Positions 9,453-19,147 of a stretch of 64,000 bases of DNA are shown in pieces. Numbering within the stretch: the first letter of the stretch is position 1; each line of letters begins with the position of its first letter. The notes beneath the pieces were generated by a model. It did not search any database, was not told where the DNA came from, and worked only from the letters and a program-made list of their open reading frames with translations. Made by a program: the position numbers and the translations under genes. Source of the stretch: Burkholderia pyrrocinia (GTDB taxonomy: Bacteria > Pseudomonadota > Gammaproteobacteria > Burkholderiales > Burkholderiaceae); assembly GCF_001028665.1 (NCBI RefSeq), contig NZ_CP011503.1, positions 3,520,104-3,584,103 of the forward strand, written 5' to 3'.

Positions 9453-10454
9453 ATGACCGCTTTCTCTTCCACCTCCTCGCTGCCCGGCACGCACGATCCG
9501 GATCTTGCCGCACTCGTCGCCCGCCTCGCTGCGCCCGATGCATCCGTGCGCCGTATTGCACTGCTCGAACTCGCCGATCTCGAGGAATCCGATCTCGTGC
9601 CCGCGTTCGTCGCGGCGCTGCGCGACGACCCGTCGGCCGACGTGCGCAGCGAGGCGGCCCGCGTCCTCGGCGAATGGGAACAGCCCGACGTCGTCGACGC
9701 GCTGTGCGGCGCGCTGCTCGACCCGGACGACGGCGTGCGCGCCACTGCCGCGCAGAGCCTGTCCGAACTGAAGGACGCGGCATCGGGTACCGTGCTGTGC
9801 AGCTGGGCCGACCGGCCCGAGCCGTTCGTGCGCAGTGCCGTGCTGCGCGGGCTGCGCGAGTTGCGCGTCCCCGATGCGTTCGCGCCTGCACTGCATGCAC
9901 TCGACGCCGACACCCCGGCCGTGCGCACCGAGGCGGCAGCCGTGCTCGGCTGGCTCAAGGATTCGCGCGCGCTGCCGCTACTCGCACGCATCGCAACGGC
10001 CGACGCCGATGCGGACGTGCGCCGTATTGCGGTCGGTGCGATCGGGTTCGCGACACCCGGCGACACGACCGTCGTCACCGCATTGCTCGTGGCACTGCGC
10101 GACGCAGCATGGCAGGTCCGCGAGGAAGCGGCCGCAACACTCGGCAAGCTGCGCGTTGCGGACGCGCGCGCACCGCTCGTTGCCGCGCTCGACGACGATT
10201 ACTGGCAAGTGCGCTTGCGTGCCGTGCGCGCGCTCGGGCAGCTGCGCGATGCTACCGCGGCGCAGGCCGTCGTCGCGCTGCTCTCGCATGCGATCAGCAA
10301 TCTGCGCAAGGAAGCCGCGCTTGCGCTCGGCGAATTGCGCGACCGCTCGACACTTCCCGCGCTGCACGACGCACTGGAGGATCGCGACCCCGAGGTGCGC
10401 AAGGCGGTGCGGATCGCGATCGGACAGATCGGGCTACTCGGGGAGAGGCAATGA
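9453..10454 (+). CDS. HEAT-repeat (PBS-lyase type) protein
   Basis: About 333 residues built almost wholly of 30-residue alpha-helical repeats of the form D..VR..A...LG.., for example VRSEAARVLGEW, VRTEAAAVLGWL, VREEAAATLGKL and VRKAVRIAIGQIG. This is the bilin-lyase/HEAT fold, a protein-binding scaffold with no catalytic residues of its own. I start at ATG 9453; a TTG at 9447 is in frame. It lies 158 bases after the ferredoxin and overlaps the DUF971 gene by ATGA. In this operon it could be an assembly factor or adaptor for the flavin/Fe-S enzyme; that is inference. Confidence 0.85.
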   Translation: MTAFSSTSSLPGTHDPDLAALVARLAAPDASVRRIALLELADLEESDLVPAFVAALRDDPSADVRSEAARVLGEWEQPDVVDALCGALLDPDDGVRATAAQSLSELKDAASGTVLCSWADRPEPFVRSAVLRGLRELRVPDAFAPALHALDADTPAVRTEAAAVLGWLKDSRALPLLARIATADADADVRRIAVGAIGFATPGDTTVVTALLVALRDAAWQVREEAAATLGKLRVADARAPLVAALDDDYWQVRLRAVRALGQLRDATAAQAVVALLSHAISNLRKEAALALGELRDRSTLPALHDALEDRDPEVRKAVRIAIGQIGLLGERQ

Positions 10455-10792
10455 CGCCGCCGACCGAGATCGCGCTCGATTACGCGGCCCGTGCATTGAC
10501 GCTGCGCTGGCCGGGCGGCGACATGCAGTGCATCGGTTACGCACGATTGCGCAGCGACTGCCCGTGTGCCGCATGCCGAAAGATCCGACTCGACGGACAC
10601 GTTGTCGACGCGATGCCGAACCTGACGCTGGACGGCTTGGAACCGGCCGGTTACGGCATCCGCCTGCTGTTCGGCGACGGTCATGCGCGCGGCATCTATC
10701 CGTGGCCGTATCTGATGGAACTCGGCAAGCGCGAGACGGATGCGGACATCGCGGCGCATTGCATCTGCACATCTGGTGATCTCGCAGGCTGA
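10451..10792 (+). CDS. DUF971 (gamma-butyrobetaine hydroxylase-like N-terminal domain) protein
   Basis: 113 residues matching the small DUF971 domain: DYAARALTLRWPGG at the start and GIYPWPYL near the end. Cys37, Cys39 and Cys42 (CPCAACR) and the late HCIC (Cys104, Cys106) are candidate metal ligands. DUF971 is found alone, fused to Mrp/ApbC Fe-S carriers, or at the N-terminus of gamma-butyrobetaine hydroxylase, where the Cys/His set binds zinc. The start ATG overlaps the HEAT gene stop (ATGA), so the two are translationally coupled. A role in cofactor assembly for the upstream oxidoreductase is plausible but not shown. Confidence 0.85.
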   Translation: MTPPTEIALDYAARALTLRWPGGDMQCIGYARLRSDCPCAACRKIRLDGHVVDAMPNLTLDGLEPAGYGIRLLFGDGHARGIYPWPYLMELGKRETDADIAAHCICTSGDLAG

Positions 10793-10861
10793 CCGTCGAC
10801 GGGCCACCGTTGCATCGGGCACACCGCACCTCGATGCGCGCCGCCGACGTGTGCCCGAGAA

Positions 10862-11167
10862 CGCCGCGATACCGCCGAAGAGACGACCGTCGACGTCGAA
10901 GCGCTGGACGCCTTTACCGCACTGGATGCCTTCGATTACGATGCCGACGGCGGCGTGCGCCAGCATTTCATCATGGTCGCGGTGCTGTGCAGACGGTTGC
11001 GCGGCACGCCCGCCGCCGGCGACGACGCGCTCGACGCGCGCTGGTTCGGCCTCGCCGAACTCGATCGCGACGACTTGCCGATGAGTGCGGGTGTCCGCGA
11101 CGTCGCGCGACGGGCGATCGAACGGGCCGCGGGCCTTGGCAATGCGCAGCGTCCATCAACTACTTGA
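10862..11167 (+). pseudogene. NUDIX hydrolase remnant, 5' truncated
   Basis: Frame-open segment whose translation contains RRDTAEETTVDVE, the second half of a NUDIX box (RExxEExGU, with RE changed to RR), then the usual LDAFDYDADGGVRQHFIMV and GDDALDARWFGLAEL, where families of this type have GDD/GEE-ARWF. The first half, including the Gx5E part of the box, is absent: only about 70 bases separate it from the DUF971 stop. The only start inside the frame is a GTG at 10955, after the catalytic motif. It is therefore judged a dead gene, probably once the last gene of the operon. Confidence 0.6.
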
Positions 11168-11264
11168 AACATCACCGTCGTTCCCGTGTCCGGTGCGGGC
11201 GGCCCGATCGGGGCCATGACGGTGTCGGCTACCCGCCGATCTCCGAACCACAACACGTCAAACC

Positions 11265-11729
11265 ATGATCAGAATTCGCAAGTCCACCGAGGCCGACGGC
11301 ACACGCGTGCTGGACATCTGGCGCGGCGCGGTCGATGCAACGCACCACTTCCTGAGCGACGACGACCGTCGCGCAATCGAAACCGAAGTCGTGGCGTTTC
11401 TGCCCGGCGCGCCGCTCGATCTCGCTGTCGATGATGACGACCGCGCGATCGGCTTCATGCTGCTCGACGGCAGTCACATGGAAGCGCTGTTCGTCGATCC
11501 CGCTCACCATGGCGCGGACGTCGGGCGGCTGCTTGTGGAAGAAGCGATCAGGCGCCATCCCGACCTGTCGACCGACGTCAACGAGCAGAACGAAGCGGCG
11601 GCGGGATTCTATGAACGGCTCGGATTCGAGCGTTGCGGGCGATCGGCGCTCGATGGACAAGGGCGGGCATATCCGTTGATTCACCTGCGCTATCGCGCGG
11701 CACGGCCGTTCTCACCGGAACGCGCGTAA
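11265..11729 (+). CDS. yjaB: GNAT-family N-acetyltransferase, YjaB-like
   Basis: 154 residues with the single GNAT fold. The N-terminal phrase ATHHFLSDDDR, then GFMLLDGSHMEALFVDP, the acetyl-CoA loop GADVGRLL (usually GxGxGxL-like) and NEQNEAAAGFYERLGFERCGRS, are close to Escherichia coli YjaB, which is about 147 residues. YjaB accepts acetyl-CoA; its acceptor is not established. The gene stands alone between the NUDIX remnant and a convergent TetR gene. Family call is firm, and the YjaB assignment is by remembered sequence similarity. Confidence 0.8.
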   Translation: MIRIRKSTEADGTRVLDIWRGAVDATHHFLSDDDRRAIETEVVAFLPGAPLDLAVDDDDRAIGFMLLDGSHMEALFVDPAHHGADVGRLLVEEAIRRHPDLSTDVNEQNEAAAGFYERLGFERCGRSALDGQGRAYPLIHLRYRAARPFSPERA

Positions 11730-11869
11730 CCTCGGCTCGAGCGATATCGGGCTGCCGTTCACGCCGCACGCATATCGACACTCGAACGCGGCCGGTTGAT
11801 GCCGAATCCGCTCAACGCACGCGGCACGCGTCACGCGCACCGACGAGCAGCCGCGTCGCGTGTGACGCG

Positions 11870-12424
11870 TCATGCGCGACGCATCGGCAGCACGCGTTCG
11901 GCGATCGCGAAGGCGCTTTGCATGAAACCGTTGAACCGGTCGGCATCGCGCCGCAGCCCGGCCTGTTGTCCGCCGATCAGGCACAAATGCACGGCCTGCC
12001 CGACGATCTCGGCCTCGCCCGACGTGCGCACCAGCCGGCGCGACGTGTCGATTGCAAACGCGAGCCGCGTCGCGTCGACGCGCTGCTGGAATTCCGCGAC
12101 CAGCGGATCGTGCAATGCCCATGCGCGAATCGCGATTTCACGCCCCGACCGTTTCTCGGCGGCAATGCGCAGATAGCGCGCCAACGTGTCGCCAGCACCG
12201 TGGCCGTCCGCCGCATACGTGAGCATGCGCGTCGTGTAGTCGTCCTCCCACGCGCTCAGCAACGTCCGGACGAAGTCTTCGCGATTGCGGAAGTGGTGAT
12301 AGAACGAACCGCGCGTCACGTTCAGCCGCCGCGCGAGATTCTCGGCCGAGATGCCCGCGTACCCTTCTCCATCGAGGGCATCGAAGCCCGCTGCAATCCA
12401 GTCGTTTCGCGTCAGTGTGCTCAT
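11870..12424 (-). CDS. TetR-family transcriptional regulator
   Basis: Repressor of about 184 residues with an N-terminal helix-turn-helix: ENLARRLNVTRGSFYHHFRN is typical of TetR/AcrR. I start at the third of three in-frame ATGs (12424); using the first (12436) would place the start codon inside a near-perfect palindrome that I take as its operator. It is divergent from a DJ-1/PfpI gene with under 100 bases between, so it most likely represses that gene and itself. The ligand is unknown. Confidence 0.85.
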   Translation of the reverse strand: MSTLTRNDWIAAGFDALDGEGYAGISAENLARRLNVTRGSFYHHFRNREDFVRTLLSAWEDDYTTRMLTYAADGHGAGDTLARYLRIAAEKRSGREIAIRAWALHDPLVAEFQQRVDATRLAFAIDTSRRLVRTSGEAEIVGQAVHLCLIGGQQAGLRRDADRFNGFMQSAFAIAERVLPMRRA

Positions 12425-12432
12425 CGTCATCG

Positions 12433-12451
12433 CCATACAGGCTGTGTATGG
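12433..12451. promoter_or_regulatory. Putative TetR operator between tetR and the DJ-1 gene
   Basis: Inverted repeat CCATACA, five bases, TGTATGG, in the divergent intergenic region. Length and symmetry suit a TetR dimer site controlling both genes. Confidence 0.5.
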
Positions 12452-12520
12452 TGCGGCATGGACAGATAGGCTGCGAACTCTATCACGGCCGCCGCCGCTT
12501 CCGGCAGCGTGCCACTACGC

Positions 12521-13186
12521 ATGGAGTCCGCCTTGAAAGACATCGCGCTCGTCGCATTCGACCGGTTCACCGACATCGACCTGTTCCTGATGTGGGACAT
12601 TCTCGGCCGCAACAACAGGGACTGGCGCGTCCGGATTCTGGGCGCGCAGTCGGCGCTGCATTCCGCACATGGCCTGGCCATCCCGACGCACGGCCCGCTC
12701 GCCGACGCCAGTCGCGCCGACGCGGTCCTGTTTTCGAGCGGCAAGGAAGGCGTACCGGCCGCGCTCGCCCATCCTGATTTCCTGCCATCGTTCGATCTCG
12801 ATCCCGAACGCCAGCTTGTCGGATCGATCTGCGCCGGCGCCTTCATTCTCGAACGGCTCGGGCTGCTGCCCCAGCGCCGCGCCACGACGCATCCCGAAGC
12901 GCGGAAGGGATTGCAGGCACTCGAGTTGCAAGTGATGGACCAGCCGCTGGTGTGCCACGGCAACGTCGCGACCGCGGGGGGATGCCTTGCGTCGCTCTAT
13001 CTGACGGGGTGGCTGGTGGAATCGCTGTTCGATGCGGACAAGCGGCGCGAGACGTTGCTGCCCGTGCTGCCTGCCGGGCAACGAGAGATTTACGACGATC
13101 TGATCGAGTTCAGCATCAGGCAGGCTGCGGGACAAACCACGGGCCCGATCCGGATGGTTGAAGGCGAAAACGGGCTGGCGGCGTGA
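12521..13186 (+). CDS. DJ-1/PfpI family protein (GATase1-like)
   Basis: 221 residues from ATG 12521 (a GTG at 12509 is in frame). The DJ-1/PfpI fold is shown by the nucleophile elbow GSICAGAFIL with Cys104, followed by RRATTHPEA and a GGCLASLYL segment. Unlike AraC-type relatives it has no helix-turn-helix domain after the GATase1-like part. Members include isonitrile hydratases, glyoxalases and chaperones; the substrate here is unclear. It is divergent from a TetR repressor, so it is probably inducible. Confidence 0.8.
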   Translation: MESALKDIALVAFDRFTDIDLFLMWDILGRNNRDWRVRILGAQSALHSAHGLAIPTHGPLADASRADAVLFSSGKEGVPAALAHPDFLPSFDLDPERQLVGSICAGAFILERLGLLPQRRATTHPEARKGLQALELQVMDQPLVCHGNVATAGGCLASLYLTGWLVESLFDADKRRETLLPVLPAGQREIYDDLIEFSIRQAAGQTTGPIRMVEGENGLAA

Positions 13187-13420
13187 CCCACGGATCGATG
13201 GGCTGCCGATAGTCGGCGACCAGCACCCTGTTGCATCGTCGTGCGTACTGCCGAGCCAACGGCGAATCGGAACAAATTCGCGGTCGATCCGGACCATCGA
13301 TCGGGTCGGCGTGTGCCGCACGGATGGTCGTTTCCCGGGCTGAACCAGCCTGTCGCGGGCCTGGAGATGCTAACCTCTCGGCCACTCTAACGACACCGCG
13401 TGAAGCAACAGGATTCGACC
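13187..13420. other. Spacer between the DJ-1 gene and the exonuclease gene
   Basis: 234 bases with no supported gene and no distinct repeat. A GTG at 13400 could extend the exonuclease by seven residues. Confidence 0.4.
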
Positions 13421-14038
13421 ATGCAAACCGTTGCGGTACTGGACTTCGAAACAACCGGACTTTCGCCGAACCTGGGCGACCGTGCGACCGAAATCGCCGT
13501 CATCCTCCTCCGCGACGGACAAGTCGTCGACCGCTTCCAGAGTCTGATGAATGCAGGCAGACGCATACCGTCGGATGTCGTCGCGCTGACCGGCATCACG
13601 AACGAGATGATCGCATCGGCTCCCCCGGCGTCGAAAGTCATGAAGGACGCCGCGGCGTTCGTCGGCAAGCACGCGGTCGTCGCCCACAATGCCGGCTTCG
13701 ACAAACGGTTCTGGCAGGCAGAACTCGGGCTTCTCGGCATGTCGGCCGAGCATGCCTTTGCCTGCACGATGCTCGTGGCACGACGCATTTACCCGGACGC
13801 GCTGAGTCATCGCCTGTCGAGCCTCGCAGACATGCTGCGGTTGCCGAAATCGGGACGTGCGCACCGGGCGATGGTCGATGCCGAGATGGCCAGCCATCTG
13901 TGGTGCCGGCTGCAGCAGGACATCGCGCGGACGTACGGACTGAATCGTATCGATCACGCGCTCATGACACGTGTGCAGGCCACGGCGAAGGCGAAAGTGC
14001 CGACGTACCTGCGTTCGCTCGTGGGCTCGCACGCGTGA
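13421..14038 (+). CDS. 3'-5' exonuclease, DEDDh (DnaQ/epsilon-like)
   Basis: 205-residue nuclease with all DEDDh residues: Asp8 and Glu10 in LDFETTG (Exo I), Asp94 in AHNAGFD (Exo II), His148 and Asp153 in HRAMVD (Exo III). It degrades DNA or RNA from the 3' end with two metal ions. It is shorter than DnaQ (about 240) and lacks the C-terminal polymerase-binding tail, so it is probably a stand-alone repair or RNA-processing exonuclease rather than the replicative proofreader. A terminator follows 43 bases after the stop. Confidence 0.88.
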   Translation: MQTVAVLDFETTGLSPNLGDRATEIAVILLRDGQVVDRFQSLMNAGRRIPSDVVALTGITNEMIASAPPASKVMKDAAAFVGKHAVVAHNAGFDKRFWQAELGLLGMSAEHAFACTMLVARRIYPDALSHRLSSLADMLRLPKSGRAHRAMVDAEMASHLWCRLQQDIARTYGLNRIDHALMTRVQATAKAKVPTYLRSLVGSHA

Positions 14039-14081
14039 GAATTCGAGGCGCGATGGCGCTGACTTGCGCAATCCGTTAACG

Positions 14082-14116
14082 AAAAGCGGCTTGGCAATCT
14101 GCCAGGCCGTTTTCTT
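14082..14116 (+). terminator. Probable intrinsic terminator after the exonuclease gene
   Basis: Imperfect inverted repeat AAAAGCGGCTTGGC (14082-14095) and GCCAGGCCGTTTT (14101-14113) with a five-base loop and a short T run at the end. Confidence 0.6.
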
Positions 14117-14220
14117 GTCGCAACAGTCTTCCGGTTGATTCCGAACACAAGGCAACGGCGGGACGGCCATTTTGCGGCCGCCCACGACGCTGGCCGACCG
14201 AGCGGCGACTTGTTTTCGTA

Positions 14221-14514
14221 CTATGCAAGACCGATAAGGAGCACTTTGAGCGTACCTCCGTGGCTGAGGTCTCCCAGATAGGCCACGACCTTCTGCTTCT
14301 GTCCAAGCGCTGTGAGCGCGTTTCCAATCTGGATCAGCAACGCCGTGTTCGAGGCATCCACTGCAAACGAATTCCCCCCCTCGTTATTGAGCATGAAAGG
14401 AAGGGTATCGTTCTTGTCCCAATAACCCAGCTGGATTGACTCAACCTCTACGCGCTTCAAACCGTCCGCCTGCTCCGCGAACTTCTGAAGTTCGCTGAAA
14501 TTTTCGTTCGACAT
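14221..14514 (-). CDS. Hypothetical protein, low GC
   Basis: 97 residues from the ATG at 14514, which has AGGAGA nine bases upstream; an earlier in-frame ATG at 14601 lacks such a site. I do not recognise the family. The protein begins MSNENFSELQKFAEQ, is mostly helical in appearance at the start, has a middle with GYWDKNDTLPFMLNNEGG and ends in hydrophobic LKVLLIGLA. Base composition is visibly lower in G+C than all neighbours (near half), pointing to recent acquisition. It lies between the exonuclease gene and guaA, in a region with other signs of transfer. It could be an effector-like or phage-derived orphan, but no function can be assigned. Confidence 0.55.
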   Translation of the reverse strand: MSNENFSELQKFAEQADGLKRVEVESIQLGYWDKNDTLPFMLNNEGGNSFAVDASNTALLIQIGNALTALGQKQKVVAYLGDLSHGGTLKVLLIGLA

Positions 14515-14984
14515 GTCAATTTCTCCTGCAGTGAGTTGAAAAAAGCCGAAAACCAGGGTCATATAGTCCGAATCTGGCTTGCGCGAGTCACGCATCGACA
14601 ACGTTCATCACCATCTCCGCGGTGGCTTGGGTCAGCCATCCGCGAAGAGCCCTGCCGGGACGAAATTAGGTTGAGCACGCAAAGCAATCAATTACACTCG
14701 ATTACAGTCGCGGCGAAATGGGGGGTAGCAGCACGTCGCTTACCGACTGCTCCATCAAGCGGTCTCGCTATGCACGCGGACGCTGTTTCAAACCCGCACC
14801 TTTTGCGCTGCAACTGATTGCCGGTACCGATTGGGTACGGCATGGTGCAGTCGATGAGCGGAGCGGAGCCGCTGGTTGAACGAGAGCGAAAATAAAGGCA
14901 TCCGCGACGCGTCATTGCACACGAATGTCCCCGGTGTGTTCCAGTCGGCGAAACACGAAATCCGCGCGACGCGCCAGTCGGGCC

Positions 14985-15017
14985 AAAAAACAAAAAAGCC
15001 CGCTGTGAAGCGGGCTT
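14985..15017 (-). terminator. Intrinsic terminator of guaA
   Basis: Stem AAGCCCGC (14996-15003) and GCGGGCTT (15010-15017), loop of six bases; on the minus strand it is followed by a T-rich tract. Confidence 0.85.
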
Positions 15018-15038
15018 AGATGTGTTCTGCTGCAAGGT

Positions 15039-15058
15039 CGTCCGGTACGTGCCGGACG
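15039..15058. repeat. Perfect inverted repeat between guaA stop and its terminator
   Basis: CGTCCGG, six bases, CCGGACG. It lies five bases after the guaA stop codon on the minus strand. It could form a first RNA hairpin or be a protein-binding site; its role is unknown. Confidence 0.4.
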
Positions 15059-15063
15059 TCCAA

Positions 15064-16683
<1,620 letters not shown>

Positions 16684-16710
16684 GGCTGCGGACGGGATGA
16701 AGAGAATAAG

Positions 16711-16733
16711 AAAAGCAGCGCATAGTGCGCTGC
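16711..16733 (-). terminator. Terminator or attenuator upstream of guaA
   Basis: Perfect eight-base stem GCAGCGCA / TGCGCTGC with a three-base loop (16715-16733); TTTT follows on the minus strand. It lies between the membrane protein gene and guaA. Confidence 0.65.
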
Positions 16734-16790
16734 GTCAATAGCATGGACAGCGGCGTCGGGCGGCAGGCGGCACGCGCGACGCATGGCCGG

Positions 16791-17390
16791 TCAATCCTGC
16801 ATCGGCGGGCGCTCGTCGAGTGCGACGCCGCCTGACGATTGGCTGGATGCGGGCGACGACGGCGCCGCGGGCGCCGCGGGACGGCTGGCGACCGGTTCGA
16901 CGCGCTGCGGTGCGGGCGACGACGCCGGCGCCATCGCCGGCTCGGCCGGACGCTGCGCCGGTGCGCGCGCCTCGAGCGCCTGCGCTTTCTCGCGCCGGCG
17001 CACGGCCGATGCGAGCCGCACGCCGCCGAGGCCGAGCACGATCAGCACGCCCCCGGCCACGACCGACAGCACCCTGCCGGCGGCCGCGAGCGCGGGACCG
17101 CTGCCGGTGCCGAGCGACCAGACGATCGTCAGCGCGCCGGTCAGCCAGTACACATGGCCGACCGACCGCGCGACGGGTGCCGTGAGATCGCCGTTGAACG
17201 CCGCATGAAACGCGAGCCACGCGAGCCCGAGCAACGCGATGCCGAACGCCTGGCCGAGCATCGCCGGCTGGACGTTCGCAAGCTGCAGCGCGTTGAACAG
17301 CGACTGCCAGGGCGTCAGCACGAACAGCACGCCGAACGCCAGCAGCAGCACGGCATCGATGATCAGCACGGCTCGCAGCAGCGGTTTCAT
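16791..17390 (-). CDS. Small integral membrane protein between guaB and guaA
   Basis: 199 residues, family not recognised. Four hydrophobic segments (about 7-27, 45-63, 78-96 and 105-126) are followed by a charged stretch RRREKAQALEARAPAQRPAEP and a Pro/Ala/Ser-rich tail that is probably disordered and cytosolic. It starts six bases after the guaB stop codon, so it is almost certainly translated from the guaB message. A link with purine synthesis is suggested only by position. Confidence 0.75.
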   Translation of the reverse strand: MKPLLRAVLIIDAVLLLAFGVLFVLTPWQSLFNALQLANVQPAMLGQAFGIALLGLAWLAFHAAFNGDLTAPVARSVGHVYWLTGALTIVWSLGTGSGPALAAAGRVLSVVAGGVLIVLGLGGVRLASAVRRREKAQALEARAPAQRPAEPAMAPASSPAPQRVEPVASRPAAPAAPSSPASSQSSGGVALDERPPMQD

Positions 17391-17396
17391 CGGCGA

Positions 17397-18857
17397 TCAG
17401 TCCACGTGGTAGTTCGGCGCTTCCTTCGTGATCTGCACGTCGTGCACGTGCGACTCGCGCATGCCCGCCGCAGTGATCTGGACGAATTCGGCCTTGTCGT
17501 GCAGCTCGTCGATCGACCGGCAGCCGCAGTAGCCCATGCTCGCGCGCACGCCGCCGACCAGCTGGAACAGGATCGCGTTGACCGAACCCTTGTACGCGAC
17601 ACGGCCTTCGATGCCTTCCGGCACGAGCTTGTCGATGTTCGCCGAGTTGTCCTGGAAGTAGCGGTCTGCCGCGCCGTCCTTCATCGCACCGACCGAACCC
17701 ATGCCGCGGTACGACTTGTACTGGCGGCCTTGATACAGGAACACGTCGCCCGGCGCCTCTTCGGTGCCCGCGAACATGCTGCCCATCATCACCGCGTTCG
17801 CGCCGGCCGCGAGGGCCTTCGACACGTCGCCCGAGAAGCGCACGCCGCCGTCGGCGATGCACGGCACGCCGGTGCCCTTCAGCGCTTCCGCGACGTTCGC
17901 GATCGCGCTGATCTGCGGCACGCCGACACCCGCGACGATCCGCGTCGTGCAGATCGAGCCGGGGCCGATACCGACCTTGACCGCGTCCGCGCCGTATTCG
18001 ACGAGCGCCTTCGCGGCGGCAGCCGTCGCGATATTGCCGCCGATCACTTCGACGTGCGGGAAGTTCTGCTTGACCCAGCGGACGCGCTCGAGCACGCCCT
18101 TGCTGTGACCGTGCGCGGTATCGACGACGATCACGTCGACGCCGGCCTGCACCAGCAGCTCGACGCGCTCTTCGTTGTCCGGACCGACGCCGACCGCCGC
18201 GCCTGCGCGCAGCTTGCCGTGTTCGTCCTTGCACGCGTCCGGGTGCTCGGTCTGCTTCGTGATGTCCTTGACGGTCATCAGGCCGCGCAGTTCGAATGCG
18301 TCGTTGACGACCAGCACGCGCTCGAGGCGGTGGCTGTGCATCAGCGCCTTCGCTTCGGCGAGCGGCGTGCCTTCCTTGACCGTGACGAGGCGCTCGCGCG
18401 GCGTCATGATCGACTTGACCGGCTCATCGAGGCGCGTTTCGAAACGCAGGTCGCGGTTCGTGACGATGCCGACGAGCTGCGGGCCTTCGACGACCGGGAA
18501 ACCCGAGATGCCATGCTGGCGCGACAGCGCGATCACGTCGCGCACCTTCATCTGCGGCGGCACTGTGATCGGATCGCGGACGACGCCCGACTCGAAACGC
18601 TTGACCTTCGCGACCTCGCGAGCCTGTTCGGCCGGCGTGAGGTTCTTGTGGACGATACCGACGCCACCCTGCTGCGCCATCGCGATCGCGAGACGACCTT
18701 CGGTGACCGTGTCCATGGCGGCGGACACGAGCGGCATGTTCAGGGAGATGTTGCGGGTCAGCTTGGTCTTGAGGCTGGTGTCGCGCGGGAGAACGTCGGA
18801 GAAGGCGGGTACGAGGAGCACGTCATCGAAAGTGAGTGCTTTTTGGATCAGACGCAT
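17397..18857 (-). CDS. guaB: Inosine-5'-monophosphate dehydrogenase
   Basis: Oxidises IMP to XMP with NAD+, the first committed step to GMP. 486 residues, usual length. The TIM barrel starts [14 protein letters not shown]; a pair of CBS domains is inserted at about residues 95-205; the catalytic Cys is in [11 protein letters not shown] near residue 304, and the flap GMGSVGAM follows. The next gene downstream begins six bases on and guaA follows. A TATAAT box ends 26 bases upstream of the start. Confidence 0.97.
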   Translation of the reverse strand: MRLIQKALTFDDVLLVPAFSDVLPRDTSLKTKLTRNISLNMPLVSAAMDTVTEGRLAIAMAQQGGVGIVHKNLTPAEQAREVAKVKRFESGVVRDPITVPPQMKVRDVIALSRQHGISGFPVVEGPQLVGIVTNRDLRFETRLDEPVKSIMTPRERLVTVKEGTPLAEAKALMHSHRLERVLVVNDAFELRGLMTVKDITKQTEHPDACKDEHGKLRAGAAVGVGPDNEERVELLVQAGVDVIVVDTAHGHSKGVLERVRWVKQNFPHVEVIGGNIATAAAAKALVEYGADAVKVGIGPGSICTTRIVAGVGVPQISAIANVAEALKGTGVPCIADGGVRFSGDVSKALAAGANAVMMGSMFAGTEEAPGDVFLYQGRQYKSYRGMGSVGAMKDGAADRYFQDNSANIDKLVPEGIEGRVAYKGSVNAILFQLVGGVRASMGYCGCRSIDELHDKAEFVQITAAGMRESHVHDVQITKEAPNYHVD

Positions 18858-19147
18858 GGCAAATCCTATGGGCGCAAAAGCGAATTATACGCGAAGCGCT
18901 GCGAATTTTCACAACACGAACAACGGCTTAGCCGTTTTCATGCGGTCGGGGGCCGAATCGTTCGGATCGCCGTTCGGTTCGTTTTCGATCGCCTTTCGTT
19001 TCACCGCCGCATCGAGCCATTCGCGCAACGGGCTGCACCGCGGCAACTGCGCCTGTCGCGACGGGGCCACATGGCGGTGACGGCCGCGGCCGCCCGCGGC
19101 CCGGCAACACGCCGGATCGACCCGCAACGCCACTCGCCTCCCCGGTC
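18858..19147. other. Spacer with guaB promoter
   Basis: 290 bases with no supported gene. On the minus strand a perfect -10 box TATAAT lies at 18884-18889; the best -35 candidate is TTGTGA, 19 bases further upstream, a longer gap than usual. The remainder, near the end of the DUF2182 gene, shows nothing distinct. Confidence 0.55.
18884..18914 (-). promoter_or_regulatory. guaB promoter
   Basis: TATAAT at 18884-18889 (minus strand) with TTGTGA at 18909-18914 and a 19-base spacer; the predicted leader is only about 20 bases. Confidence 0.5.

Larger units (their letters stand above)
14515..15063. other. 549-base gene-free region downstream of guaA
   Basis: No reliable gene. It holds a sequence at 14689-14720 resembling the 3' end of guaA, an imperfect palindrome around 14819-14841, the guaA terminator and a perfect seven-base inverted repeat at 15039-15058. 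Composition is mixed and less GC-rich than the flanks. The region may be the scar of a mobile element. Confidence 0.5.

Noticed and set aside
14640..14980. tRNA or small RNA gene near the possible att scar
   Set aside because: No cloverleaf or T-loop sequence could be built from either strand.
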